Below are positions 44,800-56,309 of a stretch of 64,000 bases of DNA, piece after piece. The translations under genes and the position numbers were made by a program. Position 1 is the first letter of the stretch. Each line of letters opens with the position of its first letter. Below the pieces are notes generated by a model. It saw nothing but the letters and a program-made list of their open reading frames with translations, was not told the DNA's origin and did not search any database. The DNA lies in the NCBI RefSeq assembly GCF_050948215.1, contig NC_135161.1:3196830-3260829 (forward strand), written 5' to 3'. The DNA comes from Halictus rubicundus (Eukaryota; Arthropoda; Insecta; Hymenoptera; Halictidae).

Positions 44800-47700
44800 T
44801 AAACATATCTATAGATTTATGTTATTTGTGTTAATAATTTACAAATATATTTTGCCTTATAACATGTCAAGAGTAGACATGTAGATTAAAGATATGATTT
44901 ACATTTCTATCGTCTCCAGATTCGTAGACACGATTTCGTAACCGAAAAAAAGTACATGACAGGAAATAAAGTTTATTTTGCTGATGACTCAAAATCCATT
45001 TCACTTTAGACATCGTATGGTACGAGATTTTATTTAGTAATTTCCGTTGGTGGATAAAAGTGGAAAATAGAAAAAAATTAATTGTATAATGCTATAATTT
45101 CCCGCGTACCATACTATTTCTGTTTGAAATATTTTTTAATGCTGCGAAGAATTTATTAACGATTTAAAATCATTACGTTAAACGTCTCGCTCTGAATAAT
45201 CCACTGTGAAGAATTTATAAAACTTTGTTTTCAATGTAATTTAATTGAAACATTTCAATATGAAAATACTGTACAGAACACGATATTTTCACAGATATTG
45301 TTTTTCAAGAAAAATACAGAAATTTATTATTATCGAATATTAATACGAATAACAAATGAATGATAAAAATGTATCGTTACATTCGGGAAATAAACGTCGG
45401 AATTTTAATTGGAAAATAATGTCAGATGCGTTACTGTCAACGATTGAATACACCGGATGATTTTGTAGTATGTGAAAAATGTTGTAGGATACATACATAC
45501 ATAGATTCAGGCACAAATAATAACGCAAAAAGTTTATATGTACGAGCATTCGGTACGACCTTGTTTTCAAATTACCGCGAATTTTGTGACAATCTTTAAC
45601 ACAGATGCAGACATAAAAACTCCTCATCACAAATTGTCTGTATCATTTAATTTTTGATTTTATGAAAAACATTATTTATTTGGTAATAACTGTTTCCAAA
45701 CGTAATCTGAACTTATGACCCTCATACCATTCATATGAAACCGTTGATTTATGACAAATATTTTTCAATATTTCGAATGTTGTTTCAAATAAATATTCAA
45801 GGTATTGGAAAGAACTATTCAATGCGCGCATGATACATAGGACACACCACATGTTGACAATGAGTAAAGAAACCTTATTAGAGATACTATACATAGTTCG
45901 AAATCTCAACCCTTCAAGTGGTACAATATATTTTTTCATGCTAACATCATTTTACTGGGTTGTACGTATTGCATACACACTTTACCTCATTGTTTATCAA
46001 ATGCATTTATGTTCCGAATGTCTCTATTTAAATTTCATAGATACTTCTTGGCAGAAGTTTCATCAGAACTTATAATTTTATTCAAATTTCGCTTTTACCG
46101 TATTATTCCTTATAAAAATCTAAGTCATTTTTATTTATATAATTCTTTTCTTATATCTGTTAGTTTTAGAGTTATCGAGCTTAACAAATTTTCGGTAATT
46201 ATTTACAATAGCGAATTCCTGACCGATTTCAATGACCTTGAAATATGCTGTTGGGCTTCTGGAATTGGCTTCTTCAAAATTTTCATAAACTGTACGGTTT
46301 AGTAGTTATTCGAGGTAATCAAATTAGCTTGAAGCCCTGTATATTGTATATACAACTTACTGAAACATCAAGTTCTATTTTATCCAAACTATTTTATCAT
46401 ATCTACCTATTATATTATTATATCTATCTATTTTATTCAATTCTATGTTGTTCTATTTTATTTATTTATATTTTACTTTATTTATTTATTCAAACAGATT
46501 TTCCTACTTAAATACAATGCAAGAAATTGGTGACAAGGTCATTATTTTTTGTTCTTCCTTTTGATGCAAATGGGTTAAATGAGTCGATTTTCGGGATATT
46601 TTATCTTGAATTGGCGAGGCTTTTCCGCAGGTCTACGATGCGCGTCGCTTTGGGATTTTATGCTACGCCCAGTTCGCGCGACGAGCAGGCTACGAGCGCT
46701 GCACTGCGTACATTGCAAACTAGCTGCGAGATAACAATCGGGTATTCAGTAATAATGTTCTTTAGAGATAAGAAGTGTAATGAGCTATGTGGTTACGTCG
46801 TGTTTTATATTCCGTCGTTTGAACGGTTGTTTACGTTTCATTAGTTCTGTCTCGCTTTTCACTTTACTTTTAAATTAAATTTACATTTATTTGTAATTTT
46901 AATTTACTTAAATTTAAGTTAAATTTAAAGCAAAAGATTTGGTTTACCTCATTTCTGTTTAATCTGTTTCAATCAAATCTATTAAAACGGTTCCTATATT
47001 TTTTAATATTGTATGAATTCTATATTATATATTATTATTATTATTTTATAAATCCAATACCGTCGGTCCCCAAGGACTGGCATAACGTTTAATGTATTAA
47101 GCGTAAATATATTTCACCTGTTTCGGATAAGTGTCCGAATAAAAACTTTCATGAACAGGTCTCACTCGTTTTTTTTTTTAATACCGAAATAACATTGGGT
47201 GTATAGGTTACCTATAGAATGGAGCAAAACAAAACAAACCCATATAAATAATAATTCTCATTTAGTGTAACCGATATTTTCGGAAATTTTAGTCCAACCC
47301 TTGATAAAATGTGTGTACACTTTCCCACCGAAATTTGGGTAAGCGCTAATAACCAAAGCCGCCATCCTCTAGAACGCCTTTAGTTATCCGTGGGTCGTCC
47401 CTTCTACGTGGACTCAGCATTAAAGTAGTTTGTGTAGGAGGAAATTCGATGGGCGGATTAACGGAACAGCACAGAAACTTCGTTCGATACTTCGTTGGTG
47501 GCGGCCACTGACAAAAATCTGCGCAACTGAGTTTCGGTACACGGAAACTGGACCAAGCGATTTCGCCGGTATCGAGATTATATAGATTACCTAACTGCAT
47601 TCGGGCGGCGCGCGGCGCGGCGACAGAACTGATTTACTTGGAACCGATATCGATGTCGAGAAAATGTTCGGGTACGAATCTTCTGAGTAGCTTTTCAACT

Positions 47701-48858
47701 TCTTGAAGCACTGCATACACGAGCGCGTCCAGTTTAATCAAGAAAATAACTCGACGCATCGTTAGTGTGAGAGGGTACAGCCGGATAAAAAGTGCCCTTA
47801 AACCAAAATAAATTCACAATAGGCCATTCGATAGCTTATGCAAAGAAAATAATTTATACGAATTTTCAACCCTATATTTGGACATGGGGGGTAGTAATCG
47901 GGGACAAAGAAAATCAGGTATTTCCGTAATTTCTCTTCCCCTCTTCAATGGAAAATTCTGAAAAAATCAGACATATTTGGGCTATTAGAATACACATCCA
48001 TGAATTTTTTCAGAATTTTTAGCTTCGAAACCGAATTTAAAAAAATAAAAACATTTTGAAATGCCGATTTCTTGTAGAAGTTAGCAAATTTAAGTTTATA
48101 TTTTTACACTTATAGCATCTCGTTATAGATGTTCACATATAATTTTTTCAGATTTTTCAAAGTGGCACACTTTCAACACTGACAATCTATGGAGCATGTG
48201 TGCGTTGGTGTGTATTACAAGTGCAAAGAGCAAATCATGGGCAGACGCGTTAACCAATTTTCGGTGGATAAATCGCATGTTTTACGATTTTTAAAAAACG
48301 TTTTCTTTGAAGCAAAGCTTAGTGAAAAACAATTTCCTTCCACACTTTCGACTTACTTTTTCACGTAGTATCGTCTCCCCTCTGATTATACTACGAATAT
48401 TGGAACACCATGCATATTTTGACGGAAGCAAATATTGTTTTATATTCTTAGTTTCTGAGATGCGATAGGTAAGCATATTTTGATTTCTTAAATGGATGTG
48501 TTTGTTTTTCCAAGATCATTTGATAGTATCACATACGTCTATATAGATAACTTCAACAAGCTATTAAACGTACAGTCGATTTCGAACAATTTTTAGGATA
48601 GTGTGCATACTACTGTGAATTTAGTTTGCATTATTACTGCTCAAAACAGTTGGAAAAGTACCGGATTGAATATTGCTGGTCCTACGAATCATCGATACTA
48701 ACTACTCGAACTGGATTTGTCCTGCTTTATTCGTAAATGTTCAAACCCTCAAAACTACTATAATTGTTGAATGTAAAGGTATATTTATATTATATTGGCG
48801 CCGACCTCTATCGTAGCGTTTGGAAGTATTCGACCGCCACATGAAAATGGTACTGAAG
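44800..48858. other. Unassigned, mostly AT-rich sequence
   Basis: Four kilobases with only short open frames. 46600-46850 and 47340-47640 are somewhat GC-richer; the frames there (46527-46844 plus, 47346-47600 minus) have no domain I recognise. Confidence 0.3.
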
Positions 48859-48862
48859 TTAA

Positions 48863-49403
48863 GGGCCCGGGACCCAAGTCACATGACTTTTTCAGAGTCA
48901 GCAGGTCGATAACTGCTGTACAATTTCCGATCACAGCCTTCAGCCACAGACTTAAGATCCGTCTTGGTCTTGATCCGACATTTTTTGCTCTGTATTATCG
49001 ATATTATGAATTCTGGTACGCCAGAAACGTGCTTCAAGTTTTTGCCTTTATTTCGCAGAGAATCAAGACAAAATATAGCTCAATTTGTAGCCGGAGATAT
49101 TTTCTAGAGCGCGCTACTCTCGATTTCATCCAGAAAACTCATCCAATGGCATAAAAATGCTTATATTCCACGGCATGCACATCGTCAATTTCTATCGCTT
49201 ATATTATCAAATGTCTGCATAATCTCGTCAGCTCGTGACCAGCGCGCGCTAGATTGAACCTTCCTCTGTCGAATGAGCCCTTTACCAGCGAAAAATATTC
49301 TCATATACGGACGAAAAGTTGAGGCACATAAAACCATTTTTCGCCTATTTTTGTCGGTAACCTGGTCACTCTACCTTATCGCGAATCTACGAAAACCGGG
49401 CCT
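48863..49403 (+). mobile_element. TTAA-flanked piggyBac-like MITE, copy 1
   Basis: 541 bp between TTAA at 48859-48862 and 49404-49407. Termini GGGCCCGGGAC and ACCGGGCCT are roughly complementary. It aligns over its length, in opposite orientation, with 61494-62048. TTAA target duplication is the hallmark of piggyBac transposases; no transposase is present. Confidence 0.75.
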
Positions 49404-49529
49404 TTAAACGAGTAACGCCATCTAGGTTAGTCGGAGACACGTGCCTGTAACAGTGTCGGCAGATCAAGGCTTGTGTCCCCCCTCTAACTTCCCCTTTACC
49501 GCACTATTCCGCCACGCTTCCGCTGCGGC

Positions 49530-49655
49530 CCGGTCACGTGACGCGTTTCGTCTCTGTCGTGCATACTCCGGTACTGGCAGAGGGAGGGTAACGTTTCCCC
49601 TCAATTCGTGCTCTCTCCCTTCGTCAGGCGACGCTGGGCTGCAGTGGCGCAAAGT
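49530..49655. repeat. Interspersed repeat fragment, family I
   Basis: GTCACGTGAC, GTACTGGCAGAGGGAG, CCCCTCAATTCG and GGCGACGCTGGG match the order in 38040-38140. Confidence 0.5.
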
Positions 49656-49759
49656 TATTATAATATCGTTCAGTTAAATAAATGCTACATACAACGGTTA
49701 TCCACGCCCTTTTTCTCATTAATAATAACGCTGTATACTCAAATATACTGTGCGTATAT

Positions 49760-49975
49760 CAGGCCTGGGCAACTTCTGGCTTGCGAGCCACAGACGACTC
49801 CTCGTCCTACTTCTGGGTCCCTCCATAAAATTCCTGTGGAGTGTAGATATACACGCATATATTCGCAGTTACGCTGTCACGCGAGGCAAAGCGTGAAATA
49901 GTTGATAGTGGGGGAACCGTTACACTGGCAGTGGGAGTTGTGAAGCGACAGCGGGGAAGAAGTTGCCCGGGACTG
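49760..49975. mobile_element. Possible hAT-like MITE
   Basis: CAGGCCTGGGCAACTTCT at the left and the complement of CAGTCCCGGGCAACTTCT at the right. The terminus resembles hAT elements, but no 8-bp target duplication was found. Confidence 0.3.
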
Positions 49976-49979
49976 CTGT

Positions 49980-51137
49980 ACGTACATACTGTGCGTATGT
50001 AAATCAAGTAAATACGGTTTGAGGTATGCACACAATTCACGATTCTTTATTGAAATTTGCGTGGAATAAAAACTTCACTACGGGCGAAAATAGGTCGGCG
50101 GTTGTGAATCACATCTGTGTCACAGTTCGGTTTTTGACAGGCGTGAGTCTGTCTTTGTTGAAGTCTCATAAATGTTTAACACTATACAAGGAAAGGAAAC
50201 ATTTCTCTGGAAAGAAAGTGACGGTGCTAGCTGTAAATCTGTCAATTTTCGATCCATCGAACCACTGTTGTAGACCCTCTCATTGTCAGATCGTCCTTCT
50301 ATAGATCATTCCTTTCTGTTACTATTGTAACATAGTATTCGCAACTGCGCGTAAGATTACCCAGAAACTGATCGACTAGACAGCCGTCCGACGGCATGGC
50401 ATCGTATTCCAAACACGTGCGCGCGCGGAAACTCTCGAGGAACGCATTATCATCGTATATGCGATGCTCGTATTATCGTAGCCGTGGAGTTTTCGGGCGG
50501 GCCGCAAATCCCTCGGCGTTCGGCCAGATGGAAATGTGGAAAAATGTTTCGTTTATACGGGTCGTTTCACGGTGTTCGAACACGTGGGTCGGCCGCGTTT
50601 CTATGCACGGGTTGGAAATTGTTCGAAATTCGTGAAAACGTTTTCGGGAATTGGCGAGCTGCGATCACCTCCTCGGCTGAAACGGTTGTCGAACGCTGGA
50701 ATTTCTATGAAACACGAAATCATAACTCGCATGTTTGCGGAAGAGGAGGGTCAACCGTTTAGGTTTCCATCGTAAATCAATTATGCGTTTCAGCTTATCG
50801 CTTATCGTTCGACACGGGAAAAACAGGGCGACTTGATACCGTATTACGGTTATCTATGTTCCAATCGAAGATGGATTGCAGTTCCTGATAGGATCCTGAT
50901 TGCAGATCCTGATAAGGATTATGGTTAGATTGTATTTTGACAACGCAGTGGAGCCTACCGTACTCGCACAACGTTGCAAATATTCTAATTACTTAATACA
51001 TATTTACAAATAGTCATTCTTTCTTTTGAACATTTTATATTATATAAATTACATACTGCGGAAGCTTAGGTTCAGAACCATTTGTCCACTGTCCTTCAAT
51101 CCAATGTGAATAATTGTAATAGAAGAATTGTAATGGA
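49980..51137. other. Unassigned sequence
   Basis: 50390-50775 is GC-richer and open in three plus-strand frames at once; no domain recognised. Confidence 0.3.
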
Positions 51138-51159
51138 AGCAATTTTTCTCCTATTGTTA

Positions 51160-51655
51160 AATTCAAACGTGGTCAAACTTGGTTTTATGCGGTCCTTTTG
51201 TGTGCGTTTTTTTTTTGTGCGATATGTTTTGTGCGTTTTTTTTTTATGCGGTATATGAATGCCAACGGTGTTGGCATTATAACACCCTTGTAATGTTCTT
51301 ATCATAAGAAGATGCGCGTTTTGGACTAAGACGAGTAGTATTGAATTATATGCATTTTGAAAATTTCTCCATGTTTAAAATGAGAAATTAATTTTTTTTT
51401 AATGTTTCCATGTGCAATTTAATTATTTATTTTTTTTGGAAAGCACTTTCTCGCTATTTCGTAAATCTTTGACATATTATCTAAGTGAGATTTTTTTATG
51501 CGGTCCCTCTCTACCGCATAAAAAAATTTTCTTTAATATGTTGTAAAAAATTATTTGTTACAGCTATTTATGAAGTTTCTTTTTTTTTTTGTGCGTTTTT
51601 TTATGCAGTCCCTATCTACCGCACAAAAACAGGTTTGACTGTAATACATTTTGAA
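51160..51655. repeat. Cluster of short ATGCGGT hairpins, pogo/Tigger-like repeat
   Basis: Repeated units of T-runs joined to ATGCGGTCC or GTGCG. 51491-51524 folds as TTTTTTATGCGGT against ACCGCATAAAAAA with an 8-base loop, and 51600-51628 is a similar hairpin. The right edge GTTTGACTG and left edge TCAAACTTGG suggest a CAGTCAAAC-type terminus; classification is inferred. Confidence 0.45.
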
Positions 51656-51736
51656 CAAATACTTTTTGTCAGCCCTGACAATTATTAAGTCTGGCTAATA
51701 TCCCCACTAGAGGGAAGAAATTAGTCGATAGTACAA

Positions 51737-51859
51737 CGGGTATATTAAACTGTGTCCTTATAGTTGTAGAACTTCTTGTAATATCATTTAGAAATAATAA
51801 GTTACTAACAAAATTACAAGAAGTTCCAGAACTGTGGGAACACAGTTTAATATACCTGT
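51737..51859. repeat. Long near-perfect hairpin
   Basis: Arms of about 45 nt pair: GGTATATTAAACTGTG with CACAGTTTAATATACC, and GAACTTCTTGTAAT with ATTACAAGAAGTTC, separated by a loop of about 30 nt. It could be a tiny MITE or a microRNA-like precursor. Confidence 0.6.
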
Positions 51860-52172
51860 ATTAGACTGAAGTAGAACTTCAGGCACATTATTATTATTAC
51901 ACACATTGTCTATTATGGCAGGATCAGGGAATCCGTGTGGCACCTCTCAGGGCGTAGTTCCGTCTAAGGACAAACCGCTGGTGAATTGATGATGGCTGGA
52001 AAGTTAAAGTTGTGCAGAATTCCGTCGAGGCGCATTCATTAACACATGTTTAGAAATTTAGGGATCTTTATGTATGGCCACGTTGGAGTGCACCTTCTTT
52101 TCCGATCGTTGAATTTTTTCCGGGACACCCACTACGATTGTAACAGAGGCTAAAATAATTCTTCATTGTAGT
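51860..52172. other. Unassigned sequence
   Basis: No feature recognised. Confidence 0.3.
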
Positions 52173-53457
52173 ACAGTAAATTCTCGTTGTATGACAATGC
52201 TAACCTTACAATTTGAAGTCGGTGGAAAAACTCACACCACCGCGCACAGTGCGGACAAACGGCCTGTTTTCAGCACTTCTCGTAGTTTGGTTATTAATGT
52301 ATATATAGATGAAATTTTTTACAGACAATTATATTTACCAATATAGTTAATAATTTTAACCAAAAAAAAATAACAATTTGAAAAAAAAATTCATTATTAA
52401 AAATTCTAAAAACTAACAAGTTTCGAACAAAATTAATAATAAATGAACCATATGTAAAATTAACAATAATAAACTTAAACAAATTATAATACTAGCAAAT
52501 AAAATTAATAAACTTAACAAAACGCTATTCACTATCCGAGTCATTCTCAGTACTTGACAAAATCAGACAATAAAAAAGACTTGTCCGCACTGTGATGCGG
52601 TGAGTGGCCGAAGCTCGGGAGCAGTCGCGGCCCCAACATTGTCGGCTATATCGGTGTGAGATCAGAAGACCACTACTAACCCAATTACAAAACTTCTTTA
52701 TTTTACATTATTTTTTTATGAAACTTTTACCAACATATTCGTAGCATTTTTCTGATTAAAATGAAACCAAACATGATATAATGCTGATGATATTTACATG
52801 TGTAATGAACGATGAAAGTCTTCCCATAACAATTACATTAACGGAAAAATAGTGTAAATGTAATCCGAATTATATCGCGTTTGGTCTCATTTTAATCAGA
52901 ATAATGCCACAAATATATTGGTGAAAGTCTCATAAAATATAATTAATAATAAAGAAGTTAAATTTTTCATTTAAAGGCCTGCGCACACGCGGGCTTTAAT
53001 TTGTGCCGGCGCGGCGGTCGCGACTCTGGTCTCAACTCTCGAAACTTTCGTCGCTCGTTACACAAGTAAATATCATCGAAATTATATCATATTTGGTTGG
53101 ACTTCCGTTTCCGGTCGCGTGAGAAATTGAGATTCGAAAGAGTGTGTGCGGAAATTTAGAGTGAAAGTGCTGAGAGAAAGAGGTGCGTGGGGAGAAGGTG
53201 TGTGGAAAAGGGTGGCTTGAGGTTAGGGTCAGGCGTTAGAGAAAGGGATAAGGGCGGGGAAGTGAGATAGAGAGTATTGGAGGAAGGATAAAGTGAGTGG
53301 AGAAAGAGGTTAGGTCCGGGTGACGGTAGAGAGGAGTGCACGGCATTACTTCTGGAAGGAGTGGAAGGTGGCGTAGTCTAGCGGGAGGCAGATAGCTCAA
53401 GGAGGCGGGAAATTTGAAAAGGAGATAGGTAGAAAATAGAAAAGAAGTGCAGCAGTA

Positions 53458-54555
53458 ATGAGTGGGAGAGATGGTGAAGTTAAGGGGATGGGGAAGGTAG
53501 AGGGGGAGACGGAAAAAGAAAGAATAGGGAAGATTCCGAAAGATGACGAGTTGGAGCGGTGGTTTAGCGCGGAAAGTTTGGAAAGTTTAGAAAGTGGCGG
53601 GAGGAAAAGGGGAATAGAGGAAATAGAAGGAGGAGAGAGGGAGGTAAGTGGAGTTTTTAAAAGGAGTGAAAAAATAGAAAGGTCACCAGAGAGGATAAGC
53701 AAGGAGGAGGGGACAGAAGTTAGGGGGCTGGAGGAAATGATGAGAGGGTTAATAGAGGAGGTGCGGAGGATGGTGGAAGAGATCAAGGAGGAGAGGGAAG
53801 AAGGGAAAAGGTGGGTGGAGGAGTGGAGGAAAGAAATGGAGATGTGGAGGGAAGAGAGGAAGGAGGAGGAGAGAAGAAGGGGAAGGATAGAAAAATGGTT
53901 AGAAAGAATAGAAGGAAGGGATGTAGAAGTAGAGGGAAGGGTAGAGGAACTGGAAAGGGAGGAAGGGGAAGAGAGGAAAAAAGGGGGAGAAGGAGGGATA
54001 GGGAGGGAAATTGTAGAGGATAATAGAAGAAGAATTAGGAGAATAGAGGTAATGCAAGATAGGTGGGAAAGGAAGGAGAAGAGGAAGAACATAATAATAA
54101 AGAGGATACAGTTAGAAGGAACGAATTTGAAAGAGGAAGTAAGGAGGGTGTGGGAATTAGTGGGGGTGAAGGAAGAGGGAATAGAAGAAATAAGGATGAT
54201 AGGGAAAGCAGGAAAGGACGGGTGTGGGATGGTGCGAGTCAAAATGGTGAATCTGGAGCAAAAAAGGAAAGTAATGGAAAGAAGGAGGTTGCTAAAGGGA
54301 AAGAATGAATGGTTAGACGATGATTTAACAGAGGAAGAAAGGAGGGCAAGATGGAAAATAGTAAGGGAGGCGGAGAAGGAAAGAGAGAAGGGAATGAACG
54401 TGCAGGTAGGTTATATGAAAATGTGGGTAAATGGAAAAATGAAGAGATGGAATGAGATAGAGGAAGTGTGGTATGAAGATCAGGGAAACGGGAATGGGGA
54501 GAAGGGAGGGGGAAGTGCTAGGGGTCGAGGAGGAAGGGGAGGAGTGATTGAGTAA
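53458..54555 (+). CDS. LINE ORF1-like nucleic-acid-binding protein
   Basis: 365 residues, starting at the ATG at 53458. Residues about 85-205 are charged and Glu/Arg-rich with strong coiled-coil character. From 209 there is a module RKNIIIKRIQLEG ... GCGMVRVKMVN, resembling the RRM of L1-type ORF1p, followed by a C-terminal part with WLDDDLTEEER and MNVQVGYMKMWVNGKMKRW (285-332) and a Gly/Arg-rich tail. ORF1 proteins of this class trimerise and coat LINE RNA. The mRNA strand is extremely G/A-rich, so the minus-strand frame 53397-54242 is a shadow. No ORF2 follows. It is intact, but expression is unknown. Confidence 0.75.
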   Translation: MSGRDGEVKGMGKVEGETEKERIGKIPKDDELERWFSAESLESLESGGRKRGIEEIEGGEREVSGVFKRSEKIERSPERISKEEGTEVRGLEEMMRGLIEEVRRMVEEIKEEREEGKRWVEEWRKEMEMWREERKEEERRRGRIEKWLERIEGRDVEVEGRVEELEREEGEERKKGGEGGIGREIVEDNRRRIRRIEVMQDRWERKEKRKNIIIKRIQLEGTNLKEEVRRVWELVGVKEEGIEEIRMIGKAGKDGCGMVRVKMVNLEQKRKVMERRRLLKGKNEWLDDDLTEEERRARWKIVREAEKEREKGMNVQVGYMKMWVNGKMKRWNEIEEVWYEDQGNGNGEKGGGSARGRGGRGGVIE

Positions 54556-54849
54556 AGTGGACGAATGGTGAGAGAATAGGAGTGGAAGAAGTTTTGGAGA
54601 AGTGGGATGAATGAAGGAAAAAATTTAGCAATCAAACAATAAATTCGAAATAAGAGAAAATATAGGAGGATTGGAATGAATGGTGAGCGACCGGAAGAGG
54701 GGGTCCGCTGGCTAGGGAAGGGAAGGCGTGGATGTGTGTGTGAGAGGGGAGGTGATTCACAGAAGTGTTAAGAGTAATCTAACTTATATAGTTCATAGTT
54801 CATGTAACATTATGTATTTCTTTCTATACGTATGTTAGTACAACATCGC

Positions 54850-54850
54850 A

Positions 54851-54911
<61 letters not shown>
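54850..54911. repeat. (CT)n microsatellite
   Basis: About 30 CT units with one TTT interruption, in the 3' region of the LINE-like element. Confidence 0.95.
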
Positions 54912-54912
<1 letters not shown>

Positions 54913-55524
54913 AATGCTGTTGGCGTGGGTGCTACAGTTCATTTATATGTTTAGTTTTAGTTTCATTTTAGGTTAAGATATAGGAGATAAGATATGGGAT
55001 AAGATGATAGAAAGTAAGGTAATTTTAAGATAGGTTAAGGTTAGGGCAGGAGCGGCGCGAGGAAGGAACGAGGAGGTTATGTGAATTGAGTTGTTATGTA
55101 AAATAAAGTATACATATCATATTTGGTTTTATTTTAATAAGAAAAATGCCACGATTATGTAGGTAAAATTTTCGTAAAAAAATAACGAAAAATAAAGAAG
55201 TTTTGTAATTGCATTAGTAGAGGTCTTCTAGTTTCACACCGATATAGCCGACAATGTGTGGCACACTCCTCGGCGACGACGGCTCTCGAGCTTCGTTGTC
55301 CACTTCTCCGTGCAACATTGTATTAGAGACGAACATTTTCGCAGTCTTCTTGTCACTAGCGCTTAGTGGTCATAAGTTTCTTATGACTTGTAGACGGATA
55401 TGACTATTAGGTTTCCAACGTGCTCTGTGTATTTCAAATGCGACGCTCGGAGAGAACCTCCGATTTCGTATTCGTGTCAGTAAAAAGAACGGCAAGATTG
55501 ACATACAACGAGAATTCACTATAT

Positions 55525-55938
55525 AACGCAATTTCTCTGATACTTGGTATTTATGGAATCCTAACTTCCGCCACAAATCTCGAGTGGCTTCGTACACTGG
55601 ACTTAGTCCGGACCGTTCCACCTTGGTTCGGTAGGTCCGGTTCCGGACCGTTCGGCTTGATCCGGGCCGTTTGGCTTGAAAGGCTTGTACGCCTTAAATC
55701 GGATTATTGGTCCGACCAGCTTGTTTCAAGTCATTCGAGGCAACCCATATGCTTGAGCACGTTTGTTGACTTGATGACCCAACAATACGTATAACTTATA
55801 CGTAATGGAGGGTGTTATCTGACTACCTCATATTGTATGATTTGAAATTTATAAATACAGATACTGGACGTAATCGTTTTTACTTTCATATATAGGAAAG
55901 ATTGAAACGATTGCTACCGTTTGAATACAATGTACATG
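55525..55938. other. Unassigned sequence
   Basis: GGTCCG/GGACCG-rich stretch at 55600-55700; no gene recognised. Confidence 0.3.
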
Positions 55939-56305
55939 CAGGGTGTCCCAAAAATGTTATGCTTCTTTGGAAAAGATGATTCCCGAGGTTATTTGAAATA
56001 ACTTTTTCCTTTGCAGACATGTTCTCCGCGGCTTCGTTCACGAGTTATTAACGAAAAAGACAGACCAATCAGAGCACGGCTATAGCGAGCGGATTGAGAC
56101 ACGCCGAGAGGTCCCGCTGAGCGTGGCGTTGGCATTGGCCGAGCCAGAATACGTTCGCTGTAGCCGCACTATGATTGGTCTGCGTTTTTCATTAATAACT
56201 CCTTAACAAAGCTGTGGAGAACATTTTCGCAAAGGAAAAAGTTACTTCAAATGACCTCGGGAATCGCCCCTTTTCAAGAAAATACAAAATTTTTGGGACA
56301 CCCTG
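55939..56305. mobile_element. Foldback MITE, family B, copy 2
   Basis: 367 bp, termini CAGGGTGTCCCAAAAATGTT and GGGACACCCTG before TA. It matches 27723-28089 throughout, with the same length. Confidence 0.85.
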
Positions 56306-56309
56306 TACA

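Larger units (their letters stand above)
53101..55122 (+). mobile_element. LINE-like element with ORF1 only
   Basis: The 15-bp ATATCATATTTGGTT occurs immediately before (53086-53100) and after (55108-55122) the segment and looks like a target-site duplication. The segment has a purine-rich 5' region, an intact ORF1 and a 550-bp tail with a CT microsatellite, ending AAAATAAAGTATAC. No reverse transcriptase or endonuclease is present. Confidence 0.6.
52174..55521. mobile_element. Composite inverted-repeat element, family G/H, hosting a LINE-like insertion
   Basis: Outer ends CAGTAAATTCTCGTTGTATG and the complement of TAGTGAATTCTCGTTGTATG match family G. Further in, the arms share ACATTGTCGGCTATATCGGT and AATTACAAAACTTCTTTATT on the left with complements at 55080-55260. 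The left arm has an additional small foldback (52230-52605, CAGTGCGGACAA ends) and another arm copy (52690-53100). The LINE-like segment 53101-55107 interrupts it. Confidence 0.65.

Noticed and set aside
53397..54242. 281-codon minus-strand ORF rich in Ser/Pro/Leu
   Set aside because: It is the complement of the purine-rich ORF1 and is low-complexity; the plus-strand ORF1 has recognisable motifs.
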